Shown: positions 54,632 through 63,153 of the stretch, in pieces
Layout of the letters: each line of letters begins with the position of its first letter
Numbering within the stretch: position 1 is the stretch's first letter
Source: an uncultured Roseibium sp.
GTDB lineage: Bacteria; Pseudomonadota; Alphaproteobacteria; Rhizobiales; Stappiaceae
Direction: 5' to 3'
Assembly: GCF_963669205.1 (NCBI RefSeq)
Contig: NZ_OY769915.1
Span: 6,218,501-6,282,500, forward strand
Length of the DNA: 64,000 bases
The notes under the pieces: model-generated
Databases searched by the model: none
What the model was told of the DNA's origin: nothing
Seen by the model: only the letters and a program-made list of their open reading frames with translations
Position numbers and translations under genes: made by a program

Positions 54632-55224
54632 TCAGGATCGGATTGACCGGGTCGATTGGCATGGGCAAGTCGACGACCGCCGGAATGTTCGCGGCAAGAG
54701 GCGTTCCGGTTCACGATGCCGACGCCTGCGTACATGCGCTTTATGAAGGCCGTGCGGTGCCGTTGATCGGCGATGCGTTTCCCGGGACGATCGTGGACGG
54801 CAAGGTCGATCGCACGCGCCTGTCTAAACAGGTTCTCGGCAGTCCGGACGCGATGAAGCAGCTGGAAGAAATCGTCCATCCGCTGGTGCGTGAAGAGGAG
54901 CAGACCTTTCTGGACCTTGCGCGGCTGGACGGCCAGTCGGTTGTTCTGATGGACATCCCGCTTCTTTTTGAAACCGGCGGGGAAGACCGGGTGGATGTCG
55001 TCGTGGTGGTCACGGCGGATGCGGAAATCCAGCGCGAGCGTGTTCTGTCTCGCGATGGCATGAGCGAAGAGCGGTTCCAGGCGATCCTGCAAAAGCAGGT
55101 CCCGGATGCCGAAAAAAGGAAACGTGCCGACTTTCTGATCGATACAGGCCTGGGGCTGGAGGCTGCGGAAAAGAGGGTCGACGATATCCTTGAGGCAGTT
55201 CGGAACGGTCAAATGAAAGGCTGA
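54628..55224 (+). CDS. coaE: Dephospho-CoA kinase
   Basis: The 198-residue kinase has a P-loop GLTGSIGMGKSTTAGMFA at the N-terminus and the motif VHDADACVHALY, then VLMDIPLLFETGGE. It carries out the last step of CoA synthesis. The start is GTG at 54628, overlapping the aroE stop. The dnaQ gene follows after 78 bp on the same strand. Confidence 0.95.
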   Translation: MIRIGLTGSIGMGKSTTAGMFAARGVPVHDADACVHALYEGRAVPLIGDAFPGTIVDGKVDRTRLSKQVLGSPDAMKQLEEIVHPLVREEEQTFLDLARLDGQSVVLMDIPLLFETGGEDRVDVVVVVTADAEIQRERVLSRDGMSEERFQAILQKQVPDAEKRKRADFLIDTGLGLEAAEKRVDDILEAVRNGQMKG

Positions 55225-55302
55225 TGCCCGGGGAAAACCGTCGGGCACGCTTGCGTCGCCCGCCAGAGGCGGCACACTGGACGGGACAGTGAAAGGCGAG
55301 CC

Positions 55303-56019
55303 ATGCGCGAAATATCCTTCGATACGGAAACGACCGGCCTCAATCCTCGCGGTGGCGACCGCCTGGTGGAAATCGGCGGTGTCGAGCTGATCAATCACAT
55401 TCCGACCGGGAATTCCTACCACGTCTATATCAATCCGGAGCGGGACATGCCCGAAGAGGCCTTCCGCGTTCATGGTCTTTCTGAAGAGTTCCTGTCCGAC
55501 AAGCCGCTATTTGCCGCGGTTGCCGACGAGTTCCTGGAATTTGTCGACGGGGCGACGCTGGTCATCCACAACGCCGCTTTCGACATGGGGTTCATCAACA
55601 CGGAGCTCGAGCGCGCCGGACGGCGGATCATTCCGAACACCCAGGTGCTTGACACGCTTGAAATCGCGCGCCGCAAACACCCGACGGGCCCGAATTCGCT
55701 GGATGCGTTGTGCTCGCGCTACGGCATCGACAACTCCAGGCGCGTGAAGCACGGCGCGTTGCTCGATGCGGAGATCCTTGCCGAAGTCTATCTGGAGCTG
55801 ATCGGCGGACGCCAAACGGCTCTTGGATTGCTGCACGAGGAAGAGGCTTCAACCTCTTCGGGAACGGCCGTAATTTCGGGAGAGCTTGGCACCTTCAACG
55901 CCAGGAAACGGCCGGCGCCGCTCGGGTCCCGGTTGACCGGCGATGAATATGCAGCTCACAAAGCCTTTGTCGAAGGTATGGGCGAGAGCGCGCTTTGGGG
56001 CAAATACGGCAGCGACTAG
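55303..56019 (+). CDS. dnaQ: DNA polymerase III epsilon subunit (proofreading exonuclease)
   Basis: This 238-residue DEDDh exonuclease has Exo I in SFDTETTGLNPRGGDR near residue 5, Exo II in VIHNAAFDMGFIN near residue 88 and Exo III in RVKHGALLDAEILAEVY near residue 150. The C-terminal tail, which binds the polymerase alpha subunit, is present. It edits replication errors. The maf-aroE-coaE-dnaQ order is common near alphaproteobacterial origins. Confidence 0.95.
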   Translation: MREISFDTETTGLNPRGGDRLVEIGGVELINHIPTGNSYHVYINPERDMPEEAFRVHGLSEEFLSDKPLFAAVADEFLEFVDGATLVIHNAAFDMGFINTELERAGRRIIPNTQVLDTLEIARRKHPTGPNSLDALCSRYGIDNSRRVKHGALLDAEILAEVYLELIGGRQTALGLLHEEEASTSSGTAVISGELGTFNARKRPAPLGSRLTGDEYAAHKAFVEGMGESALWGKYGSD

Positions 56020-56022
56020 GTG

Positions 56023-56050
56023 CCGGTCCGGCCTGAAGCCGGACCGGGTT
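56023..56050 (+). terminator. Likely terminator of dnaQ
   Basis: CCGGTCCGGC and GCCGGACCGG form a perfect ten-base stem with a five-base loop, but only GTTTC follows, so the T-run is weak. Confidence 0.5.
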
Positions 56051-56058
56051 TCACCGGA

Positions 56059-56946
56059 CTAACCGCTGAGCAGCCAGCGGCACGTCTGAAAGTGCCTTTC
56101 CGAATGCGGACTGTCGAACGCCCAGGCCATGGTTTGCGCAATCGTCCAGAGACGCGCGCGCTCCCGGTCCAGTTCCAGTTCTTCCGACAATCGGTCTAGG
56201 CGGTAGAGCGAAGCCTCTTGCGTGTGTCCGAACTCGAAACTGCGCACGATCGGACTGAGCGCGAAGGCCGGATCGCCGGCAAGCGGTTTCGGATCGATCG
56301 CCAGCCACGGTTCCCGCTCCGCCGACAGGATATTGTGGCCGTGTAGATCCTGATGCAGGATCACAGACGGTGTTTCCTCGGATCCAAAATCGTTCACGGC
56401 GGCGACGGCGGCATCCACGAGGCGTTTTTCGCAGGGCTTTTCAGCGTCGCGCCAGTCCTTTTCGATCGAGGACATCCAGGCGGCTGCTTCCTCATTGAGC
56501 GGCGTGAATGGTGCGCGCGCCGGAACGAGCAGCTTCCGCAGGAGATCTGCCAGGATGGAAAGTTGATCCGTGTCCGTGGCGTCGGCGAGGTAGCGGCCCG
56601 GCCGGCATCGTTCCAGCAGCAGGGCGCCAAGGTCCGGATCCTGATCGAGAAGCCGGCAGGCGCCTTTCCCGTTCCAGAGACGCAGGGCGTCGGCCTCGTG
56701 CCGGGTTTCCCGGTGAACGAACTGCAGTTTCAGCACGACGTCTTCGTGACCACGCCGCGCCGGCAGGACAAGCGAGACATAACCGCCCGTGAACGGTTGC
56801 CCGACTGATTGAAGATTGAACCTTGTCCTGGCCGCTTCGAAAAGCACGGGGAGACGATTCAGCCACTCCCTGCCGGCCTGCTTTTTGCCGAGCCACAAGA
56901 GTTTGTCGGGTATCTGGAAAGGAAGGCCGGACAAGGAATTGCTCAA
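56059..56946 (-). CDS. Aminoglycoside 6-phosphotransferase/hydroxyurea-kinase family protein
   Basis: This 295-residue kinase-fold protein has VVLKLQF (ATP-lysine region), ALLLERCRPG and the catalytic HQDLHGHNIL followed by WLAIDPKPLAGDPAFALSP. The latter is characteristic of the streptomycin 6-kinase/hydroxyurea phosphotransferase group. It might modify an aminoglycoside, but chromosomal members often have other or unknown substrates. The start is TTG at 56946. It follows the 2-hydroxyacid dehydrogenase gene by 20 bp and is probably cotranscribed with it. No mobile element flanks it. Confidence 0.83.
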   Translation of the reverse strand: MSNSLSGLPFQIPDKLLWLGKKQAGREWLNRLPVLFEAARTRFNLQSVGQPFTGGYVSLVLPARRGHEDVVLKLQFVHRETRHEADALRLWNGKGACRLLDQDPDLGALLLERCRPGRYLADATDTDQLSILADLLRKLLVPARAPFTPLNEEAAAWMSSIEKDWRDAEKPCEKRLVDAAVAAVNDFGSEETPSVILHQDLHGHNILSAEREPWLAIDPKPLAGDPAFALSPIVRSFEFGHTQEASLYRLDRLSEELELDRERARLWTIAQTMAWAFDSPHSERHFQTCRWLLSG

Positions 56947-56966
56947 ACAGCCGCTCGATCGGCAGG

Positions 56967-57953
56967 CTAAAGCATCGACGGCAGCACGCGGTCCGGCGGA
57001 CGGTGGCCGTCCATGAAGGTCTTGATATTGATGATGACCTTCTCGCCCATTTCGATCCGGCCTTCGATCGTGGCCGATCCCATGTGCGGCAGCAGCACGA
57101 CATTCTCGAGTTTGACGAGTTTCGGATTGACGGCCGGCTCGTGTTCGAAAACATCCAGGCCAGCACCGGCCAGGTCGCCGGCTTCAAGCATGCGGATCAG
57201 CGCGTTCTCGTCGATCACCTCGCCGCGCGCGGTGTTGACCACATAGGCATCCTTTTTCAGGAGCTTCAGGCGGCGGGCAGACAGGAGATGGAACGTTGCC
57301 GGTGTGTGCGGACAGTGAATGGAGACCACATCCATGCGCGCCAGCATCTGGTCGAGGCTCTCCCAGTAGGTGGCCTCAAGTTCCTCTTCGATATCGTCGG
57401 CGACCTTGCGGCGGTTGTGATAATGGATCGACATGCCGAACGCCTTGGCACGGCGCGCGACGGCCTGCCCGATCCGTCCCATGCCGATGATCCCGAGCCG
57501 CTTGCCCCAGATCCGGTGGCCGAGCATCCAGGTCGGCGACCAGCCTGCCCAGTCGCCCGTTTCCAGTGCGCTTATTCCTGTGGCAAGACGTCGCGGAACC
57601 GACAGCATCAGGGCCATGGTCATGTCGGCAGTGTCTTCCGTCAGGACGCCCGGCGTGTTGGTGACATTGATGCCGCGATTGTTGGCGGTCACGACATCGA
57701 TATTGTCGACACCATTGCCGAAATTGGCGATGAGTTTCAGGTTTTCACCTGCCTGCGAAAGAACCGACGAATCGATCCGGTCCGTCACGGTCGGAACAAG
57801 CACATCCGCAGATCTGACAGCTTCGACCAGTTCGGCCTGACTGAAGGGCCTGTCATTTTCATTGAGACGCGTTTCGAACAGCTCACGCATCCGGGTTTCA
57901 ACCACGTCCGGAAGCTTCCGGGTCACAACAACAACAGGCTTCTTTTTCGCCAT
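56967..57953 (-). CDS. D-isomer-specific 2-hydroxyacid dehydrogenase (glyoxylate/hydroxypyruvate reductase-like)
   Basis: The 328-residue enzyme has an NAD-binding GIIGMGRIGQAVARRAKAFG near residue 155, the catalytic arginine in NTARGEVIDE, the glutamate in GLDVFEHEP and the histidine in LPHMGSAT. NRRK after the second strand of the Rossmann fold suggests NADPH preference. Glyoxylate or hydroxypyruvate are the likely substrates in this subgroup. It is divergent from the SH3 gene. The gap 57954-58201 holds the promoters and nothing else recognised. Confidence 0.9.
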   Translation of the reverse strand: MAKKKPVVVVTRKLPDVVETRMRELFETRLNENDRPFSQAELVEAVRSADVLVPTVTDRIDSSVLSQAGENLKLIANFGNGVDNIDVVTANNRGINVTNTPGVLTEDTADMTMALMLSVPRRLATGISALETGDWAGWSPTWMLGHRIWGKRLGIIGMGRIGQAVARRAKAFGMSIHYHNRRKVADDIEEELEATYWESLDQMLARMDVVSIHCPHTPATFHLLSARRLKLLKKDAYVVNTARGEVIDENALIRMLEAGDLAGAGLDVFEHEPAVNPKLVKLENVVLLPHMGSATIEGRIEMGEKVIINIKTFMDGHRPPDRVLPSML

Positions 57954-58201
57954 ACCAACTGCCTTTCGCGATTCATTGGGAGTTTGTTAACCCCAATGGA
58001 TTCACCTTGATGCTGCGCGTTGCGCGAGCGCACGAAATCGCACCCTTCTCCTTACCAGATGGTTCGGCAGAAACAAGAGATCGGTTTCATTCGCGGCGCA
58101 TTGCCCACGTGCCTCAAACGGCAAGGTGGTTTTTGCGCAGTTTTTTCGTTACAGATTTGACGCAACTCAAAGATCAAGAACAAGTTGGACAACTGGATAA
58201 T

Positions 58202-58741
58202 ATGATCTGTTCGGTTCCGGGCCGCCGCCATATCCTGAGTGTGATAGCAATCCTCTTTGCTATCAGCTGGTCCTTTGCACCTGCATGGTCGCAGGGAACG
58301 ACAACAGGGGCCTCCGGACTGCCGGTACCGCGCTTCGTCAGTCTGAAATCCGATCGGGTCAACGTACGCGTCGGGCCTTCGCGTGAACACGCTGTTGCCT
58401 GGACCTTCGTACAGTCGGGTCTTCCGGTCGAGATCATCCAGGAATTCGAGAACTGGCGCCGCATCCGCGACTGGGAAGGAAAGGTCGGCTGGGTGTTCCA
58501 CTCCCTTCTGTCCGGCCGCCGCACCGCTCTTGTCACGCCCTGGGAAAAGACCAACCGGACACCGCTGCGCGCGCGCTCCAAATCCGATGCCGATATCGTC
58601 GCCGAACTGGAGCCGTTTGTCCTGACGTCGGTGACCGAATGCGCCGGTGGCTGGTGCCGCGTCAACGGAACCGAATACGAAGGCTGGCTCGACCAGACCC
58701 GCCTCTTCGGCGTCTATCCGGACGAGATTCTGGAAGACTGA
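58202..58741 (+). CDS. Exported SH3-domain protein
   Basis: From ATG at 58202 this 179-residue protein begins with a signal peptide (ILSVIAILFAISWSFAPAWS). A bacterial SH3 domain follows (FVSLKSDRVNVRVGPSREHA, then WRRIRDWEGKVGWVFHSLL), and then a second, weaker SH3-like repeat (TPLRARSKSDADIVAELEPF). Such domains usually bind peptidoglycan or other cell-wall ligands. The longer frame to 58007 has no protein-like N-terminus. It is followed by a long inverted-repeat element. Confidence 0.82.
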   Translation: MICSVPGRRHILSVIAILFAISWSFAPAWSQGTTTGASGLPVPRFVSLKSDRVNVRVGPSREHAVAWTFVQSGLPVEIIQEFENWRRIRDWEGKVGWVFHSLLSGRRTALVTPWEKTNRTPLRARSKSDADIVAELEPFVLTSVTECAGGWCRVNGTEYEGWLDQTRLFGVYPDEILED

Positions 58742-58767
58742 GCCGGGACCCGGGGCGCAGCGGCCCC

Positions 58768-59087
58768 ACCTTCGAGACAGGCCTTAGGCCTTCCTCAGGA
58801 TGGGGCTGCGTGCTTGGCGAGGCTGAGATGGACATTTCTTTTCAGGGCAATCAGCCGACCGCCACCCCACTGCGGTCATCCCCGACTTGATCGGGGATCC
58901 AATGGCTTTCGAACGATGCAGGAGCCGGCTTGGGTGTTCTCGTCAGACGCTCCGGAAAGATCGTAGTCGCTTTGGAAGTGAGTAGATCCCCGATCAAGTC
59001 GGGGATGACAGAAGCGGAGACCTGTGCCGTGCCAAGCACGCAGCCTCATCCTGAGGAAGCGCAGCACGCTGTCTCGAAGTAAGGTGG
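58768..59087. repeat. Nested inverted-repeat element (about 320 bp)
   Basis: Outer arms: 58791-58818 and 59031-59058 are inverted copies with 27 of 28 bases matching (TTCCTCAGGATG...TGCTTGGC). A further ten-base pair (TTCGAGACAG, 58771-58780, and its complement at 59069-59078) lies outside them. Inner arms: 58875-58899 and 58985-59009 are a perfect 25-bp inverted pair (GTCATCCCCGACTTG...). Each inner arm is itself a short palindrome (CCCCGA-N5-TCGGGG). The remaining spacer has no gene. Both arm types look like common alphaproteobacterial intergenic repeats. The element fills nearly all of the 424-bp gap before fabI. Confidence 0.85.
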
Positions 59088-59115
59088 CGACGCAAGAAAT
59101 GGGCTGCAAAAACGG

Positions 59116-59140
59116 AAAAAGGCGGCCATGGGCCGCCTTT
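59116..59140 (-). terminator. Rho-independent terminator of fabI/fabB
   Basis: AAAGGCGGCC-cat-GGCCGCCTTT on the minus strand is followed by TTCCGTTTTTG. It lies 26 bp past the fabI stop. Confidence 0.88.
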
Positions 59141-59165
59141 GAGCAGTCGACAGGGTTGTTGAACC

Positions 59166-59978
59166 CTAGTCCGCCTGGCCTTCCTGTGCTTTCAGTTGAT
59201 CGAGGCGCGGCATCGACATGATGTTGTAGCCGCTGTCAACAAAATGGACTTCACCCGTGACGCCACCGGAAAGGTCCGACAGCAGGTAAAGCCCGGTCCC
59301 GCCGATCTCGTCGAGAGAGACTGTCCGGCAAAGCGGCGAATTCCGTTTCTGGAAATTGAACATGAGGCGGGCGTCGGAAACGCCAGATCCAGCCAGCGTC
59401 CGGACGGGTCCCGCGGAAATGGCATTCACGCGGATATTCTGCTCACCATAATCGACCGCGAGATACCTGACGGACGATTCAAGCGCCGCCTTGGCGACAC
59501 CCATGACATTGTAGTTCGGCATGACCTTGGTCGATCCGCCATAGGTCAGGGTGATGATCGAACCGCCATCCGGCATGATGTCCGCGGCCCGCTTGGCAAT
59601 CTCGGTGAACGAAAAGCAGGAAATCAGCATCGTCCGGGAGAAGTTTTCGCGGGTCGTGTCGGCATATTTGCCGCGCAGCTCCGACTTGTCGGAAAAGGCA
59701 ATGGCATGAACCAGAAAATCGATGCTGCCCCAGCGCTCCTTCAAGGCGCTGAAGACGGCATCGACGGAATCGATGTCTTCCACGTCGCACGGCAGCAGAA
59801 TGTCGCTGCCGACGGATTCGGCCAGCGGTTTCGTGCGGCGTCCGAAGGCCTCGCCCTGGTAGGTGAAGGCGAGTTCGGCGCCGTGCTCGGACAGGGTCTT
59901 GGCGATACCCCACGCGATGGAATGGTCGTTGGCAACGCCCATGATCAGGCCGCGTTTGCCCTTCATCAGATCAGACAT
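59166..59978 (-). CDS. fabI: Enoyl-[acyl-carrier-protein] reductase (NADH)
   Basis: The 270-residue SDR-type FabI has GKRGLIMGVANDHSIAWGIA at the N-terminus, LTYGGSTKVMPNYNVMGVAK with the catalytic Tyr and Lys six residues apart, and NAISAGPVRTLAGSG. It catalyses the last reduction step of fatty-acid elongation. ATG at 59978 with GAGGAGG upstream is preferred to a longer frame. It follows fabB by ten bases and belongs to the fabA-fabB-fabI operon on this strand. Confidence 0.97.
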   Translation of the reverse strand: MSDLMKGKRGLIMGVANDHSIAWGIAKTLSEHGAELAFTYQGEAFGRRTKPLAESVGSDILLPCDVEDIDSVDAVFSALKERWGSIDFLVHAIAFSDKSELRGKYADTTRENFSRTMLISCFSFTEIAKRAADIMPDGGSIITLTYGGSTKVMPNYNVMGVAKAALESSVRYLAVDYGEQNIRVNAISAGPVRTLAGSGVSDARLMFNFQKRNSPLCRTVSLDEIGGTGLYLLSDLSGGVTGEVHFVDSGYNIMSMPRLDQLKAQEGQAD

Positions 59979-59988
59979 GTGGGCCTCC

Positions 59989-61212
59989 TCAGCCGTGGTA
60001 GCGTGACAGCGCGAGGGAGGCGTTTGTGCCGCCGAAACCGAAGCTGTTGGAAAGAACGGTGTCCAGACCGGCATTGTCGACGCGTTCCGTCACGATCTCG
60101 TCCCTGCTCAGGGCCGGGTCGAGTTCGGTGATGTTGGCCGAGGCCGTCATGAAATCGTTCTGCAGCATCAAGAGGCAATAGATCGCTTCCTGGACGCCCG
60201 TCGCACCGAGGCTGTGGCCGGTCAGCGACTTTGTCGACGAGGCCAGCGGCTGATCGTCGCCGAAGACGCGCCGGATCGCCTCGATCTCGCCGATATCGCC
60301 CACCGGTGTCGATGTGCCGTGCGTGTTGATGTAGTCGACCTTGCGCTCGCCGAGGGTTTCGATCGCGAGACGCATGCATCGCTCGCCACCCTCGCCGGAC
60401 GGTGCCACCATGTCGTAGCCGTCGGAGTTGGCCGCATAACCGGTAACTTCCGCGTAGATCTTCGCTCCGCGCGCCTTGGCATGCTCCAGTTCTTCAAGAA
60501 CGACGACGCCGCCGCCGCCGGCGATGACGAAGCCGTCGCGCGTGGAATCATAGGCCCGGGACGCTGTCTGGGGCGTGTCGTTGTATTTGGAGGACATGGC
60601 GCCCATGGCGTCGAACAGGCAGGACAGCGTCCAGTCGAGTTCCTCGCCGCCGCCTGCAAACATCACGTCCTGCTTGCCGAACTGGATCTGCTCGGTCGCC
60701 GCGCCGATGCAATGTGCGGAGGTCGAGCAGGCGGAAGTGATCGAATAGTTGATGCCCTTGATCTTGAAGGGCGTTGCCAAGCAGGCCGAGTTTGTCGAAC
60801 TCATCCCGCGTGTCACCATGAACGGACCCATGCGCTTCGGCGCGCCTTTTTCCAGAACAATCTGGTGCGCCTGGAACAGGTTCTTTGTGGACGGTCCGCC
60901 GGACCCCATGATCAGGCCGGTGCGCGTGTTGGAAACATCGCTCTCTTCCAGGCCGCTGTCTGCGATCGCCTGCTGCATCGAGATGTAGTTATAGGCCGCG
61001 CCGTCGCCCATGAAGCGCAATTGCCGCTTGTCGATCAGCGACGGGATATCGACATCCGGCATGCCGTGAACCTGGCTGCGGAAGCCGTGTTCCGCGTAGT
61101 CCGGGGCAAATTGAATTCCGGACTTGCCCTCCCGAAGGCTGGCCAGCACTTCCTGGGCATTCGATCCGATGGATGATACGATTCCGATACCGGTGACGAC
61201 AACGCGTCTCAT
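59989..61212 (-). CDS. fabB: 3-oxoacyl-[acyl-carrier-protein] synthase I
   Basis: The 407-residue condensing enzyme has the catalytic cysteine in ITSACSTSAHCIG near residue 163, histidines in NTHGTSTPVGD and TGHSLGATGVQEA, and the C-terminal LSNSFGFGGTNASLAL. With FabA it makes unsaturated fatty acids. It lies between fabA and fabI on the same strand, the usual alphaproteobacterial cluster. Confidence 0.97.
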   Translation of the reverse strand: MRRVVVTGIGIVSSIGSNAQEVLASLREGKSGIQFAPDYAEHGFRSQVHGMPDVDIPSLIDKRQLRFMGDGAAYNYISMQQAIADSGLEESDVSNTRTGLIMGSGGPSTKNLFQAHQIVLEKGAPKRMGPFMVTRGMSSTNSACLATPFKIKGINYSITSACSTSAHCIGAATEQIQFGKQDVMFAGGGEELDWTLSCLFDAMGAMSSKYNDTPQTASRAYDSTRDGFVIAGGGGVVVLEELEHAKARGAKIYAEVTGYAANSDGYDMVAPSGEGGERCMRLAIETLGERKVDYINTHGTSTPVGDIGEIEAIRRVFGDDQPLASSTKSLTGHSLGATGVQEAIYCLLMLQNDFMTASANITELDPALSRDEIVTERVDNAGLDTVLSNSFGFGGTNASLALSRYHG

Positions 61213-61340
61213 TGCGGTCTCCTAATGTTTCCGGGGCGCGAGCCTCGGTCCGCTGTTTGGCTCTTTCGCCTTACATAATGCACAAACCGGCGCCCCCAAG
61301 ACAAAGGACCGCCGGTCGGATGCTGTCTATGAGTCTGGCC

Positions 61341-61847
61341 TCAGGTTTTTGCCAGGCCGACGCGCAGATCCGTTGCCTTGTAGATCTGTTCGCCATCGGC
61401 CTTCAGCCAACCGTCGGCAATGCCGAGAACCAGGCGGCCTTTCATGATGCGTTTGAAGTCGATTCCATACTCGACCAGCTTCACGTCCGGAGTGACCATG
61501 CCCTTGAACTTGATCTCGCCGGTGGAAAGCGCCATGCCCTTTCCTTCCAGTCCGAGCCAGCCGAGCACAAAGCCCGTCAGCTGCCACAGGGCGTCCAGTC
61601 CGAGACAACCCGGCATGACCGGATTTCCCTGGAAGTGGCACGGAAAGAACCAGAGATCGGGCTTGATGTCGAATTCGGCACGCGCATAGCCCTTGTCGAA
61701 TTCACCCCCTGTTTCGGAGATGTCCGTGATCCGGTCGAACATCAGCATCGGTGGGAGCGGCAATTGGGCGTTGCCCGGGCCGAAAAGCTCGCCGCGGCCG
61801 CAGGCGAGGAGATCTTCATAGTCGTAGCTGGAGCGGCGCTCGGTCAT
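61341..61847 (-). CDS. fabA: 3-hydroxydecanoyl-[acyl-carrier-protein] dehydratase/isomerase
   Basis: The 168-residue FabA has LPLPPMLMFDRITDIS, the active-site histidine in FFPCHFQGNPVMPGCLGLDA with the catalytic aspartate shortly after, and GEIKFKGMV. It introduces the cis double bond at the C10 stage. It is the first gene of the fab cluster, reading left, and is divergent from the iron regulator irr. Confidence 0.96.
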   Translation of the reverse strand: MTERRSSYDYEDLLACGRGELFGPGNAQLPLPPMLMFDRITDISETGGEFDKGYARAEFDIKPDLWFFPCHFQGNPVMPGCLGLDALWQLTGFVLGWLGLEGKGMALSTGEIKFKGMVTPDVKLVEYGIDFKRIMKGRLVLGIADGWLKADGEQIYKATDLRVGLAKT

Positions 61848-62170
61848 TCAGGATCCGTTTTCTTGCTTCCTACCCACTATCCCTGGTCGGAACGGGTTCG
61901 TTTTTGGTTCTGTTTGCGGCGCCTTCCTAACACAGGGGAACCATGTTCGAAAGATGTCACTTGAGTGAAAATAAAGGGATTCTGAGGCCATTTGGCAAGT
62001 TTTGAGCAAAAGTCCAGGTTAAATATAACCGGCGCGATCAATGCTGCTATGCGGTTAAAACTTGCATTTCAGGCACAAGAAATGGCAGATATAGGCGAAC
62101 AATTTGCGCAACGGACCCTTAACCGGCAATTGCTATTCTTCAAATAGGTTGTCAAATCAGGGGCTTAGGC
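61848..62170. other. 323-bp divergent promoter region fabA/irr
   Basis: No gene or repeat family is recognised. A small inverted repeat GGTTA-AATA-TAACC lies at 62017-62030 and could be a regulator site, but I cannot assign it. The region is moderately AT-rich on the irr side. Confidence 0.4.
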
Positions 62171-62617
62171 TTGGAACAATCAGGAATGACGACGCACGCG
62201 GCGACGCAAACGACTGGCAAGGACGTGACCAACATACTGCGAACCGCAGGTTTGCGGCCGACGCGTCAACGGGTCTCGCTGGCAGAGTTGCTTTATTCCA
62301 AAGGCGACCGTCACATCTCGGCGGAACTTCTCCACGAAGAAGCGGTTGCCGCGGACGTTCCGGTTTCCCTGGCAACGGTCTACAACACGCTGCACCAGTT
62401 CACCGAAGCGGGCCTGCTTCGCGAAGTCGCCATAGACGGCAACAAGACCTACTTCGACACCAATGTTTCCGATCACCATCACTTCTTCATCGAAGGTGAG
62501 AACAAGGTGATAGATATTCCGGGCGACGGTGTTGGTATTGGCGCGATCCCGGACGCTCCGGACGGCATGGAGATCGTGCGCGTGGATGTGGTCGTCAGGG
62601 TGCGTGAAAAGCGCTAG
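62171..62617 (+). CDS. irr: Iron response regulator Irr (Fur family)
   Basis: The 148-residue Fur-type regulator has LRPTRQRVSLAELLYSKGDR, then VSLATVYNTLHQFTEAGLL in the DNA-binding domain. In the dimerisation domain it has DTNVSDHHHFFIEGENKVID, where the HHH motif is the heme/metal site of Irr proteins. The N-terminal heme regulatory motif (GCP) known from Bradyrhizobium is absent. Irr represses heme synthesis and other iron-using genes when iron is low. I chose TTG at 62171 because AGGGG lies seven bases upstream. ATG at 62186 has no spacing for one. It ends on a CTAG shared with the neighbour. Confidence 0.92.
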   Translation: MEQSGMTTHAATQTTGKDVTNILRTAGLRPTRQRVSLAELLYSKGDRHISAELLHEEAVAADVPVSLATVYNTLHQFTEAGLLREVAIDGNKTYFDTNVSDHHHFFIEGENKVIDIPGDGVGIGAIPDAPDGMEIVRVDVVVRVREKR

Positions 62618-63153
62618 TCGCGGCCGCAGTCGAATTCATACTCGAAATAGTTGGAAGTATCGTCGTAGGCCGCGAGGTAACGCTGACCTTTCGCGGCGAA
62701 TCCAAGCTTCATCAGCAGGCCGGCCGATCGCTCGTTTTCCGTATGCGTGATCGCGCAGATCATCGGCAGATCCATCACTTCCCTGACGAAGTCCAGCACG
62801 GCTCCGGCCGCCTCCCTCGCATAGCCTTTGCCGCGTGCGTCCTCCAGGAATGCATAGCCGAGATCCGGAGCGTCGAGATCGTCGCGGACCACCAGGCCGC
62901 ACGCACCGATCGGGGCACCGGTTTCCTTGAGCTCGACAAGCCAGAGACCGACCTTGTGCTCCGTGAAATGCGCCAGGGTCTTGGTCTCAATGAACGTCGC
63001 GGCGTCCGCGTCCGATCGGATACCGCGATCCGCGATGAAGCGGTGATAGTCCGGCTCGTTCATGAGGGTATTGTAGAAGGACGCGTCCTCGACCTTTGGC
63101 AGCCGGAAAGTCAGCCGGCCACATTCCGGAACGGGTCCGCTGGATAAACTCAA
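62614..63153 (-). CDS. GNAT family N-acetyltransferase
   Basis: The 179-residue protein has LTFRLPKVEDASFYNTLMNE, then GLWLVELKETGAPIGACGLV, then DLGYAFLEDARGKGYAREAA with the acetyl-CoA pyrophosphate-binding ARGKGYA loop, and ENERSAGLLMKLGF. It is a RimJ/RimL-type acetyltransferase of unknown target. Its stop codon shares a CTAG with the irr stop on the other strand. It overlaps the start of nth's stop region by four bases. Confidence 0.87.
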   Translation of the reverse strand: MSLSSGPVPECGRLTFRLPKVEDASFYNTLMNEPDYHRFIADRGIRSDADAATFIETKTLAHFTEHKVGLWLVELKETGAPIGACGLVVRDDLDAPDLGYAFLEDARGKGYAREAAGAVLDFVREVMDLPMICAITHTENERSAGLLMKLGFAAKGQRYLAAYDDTSNYFEYEFDCGRD

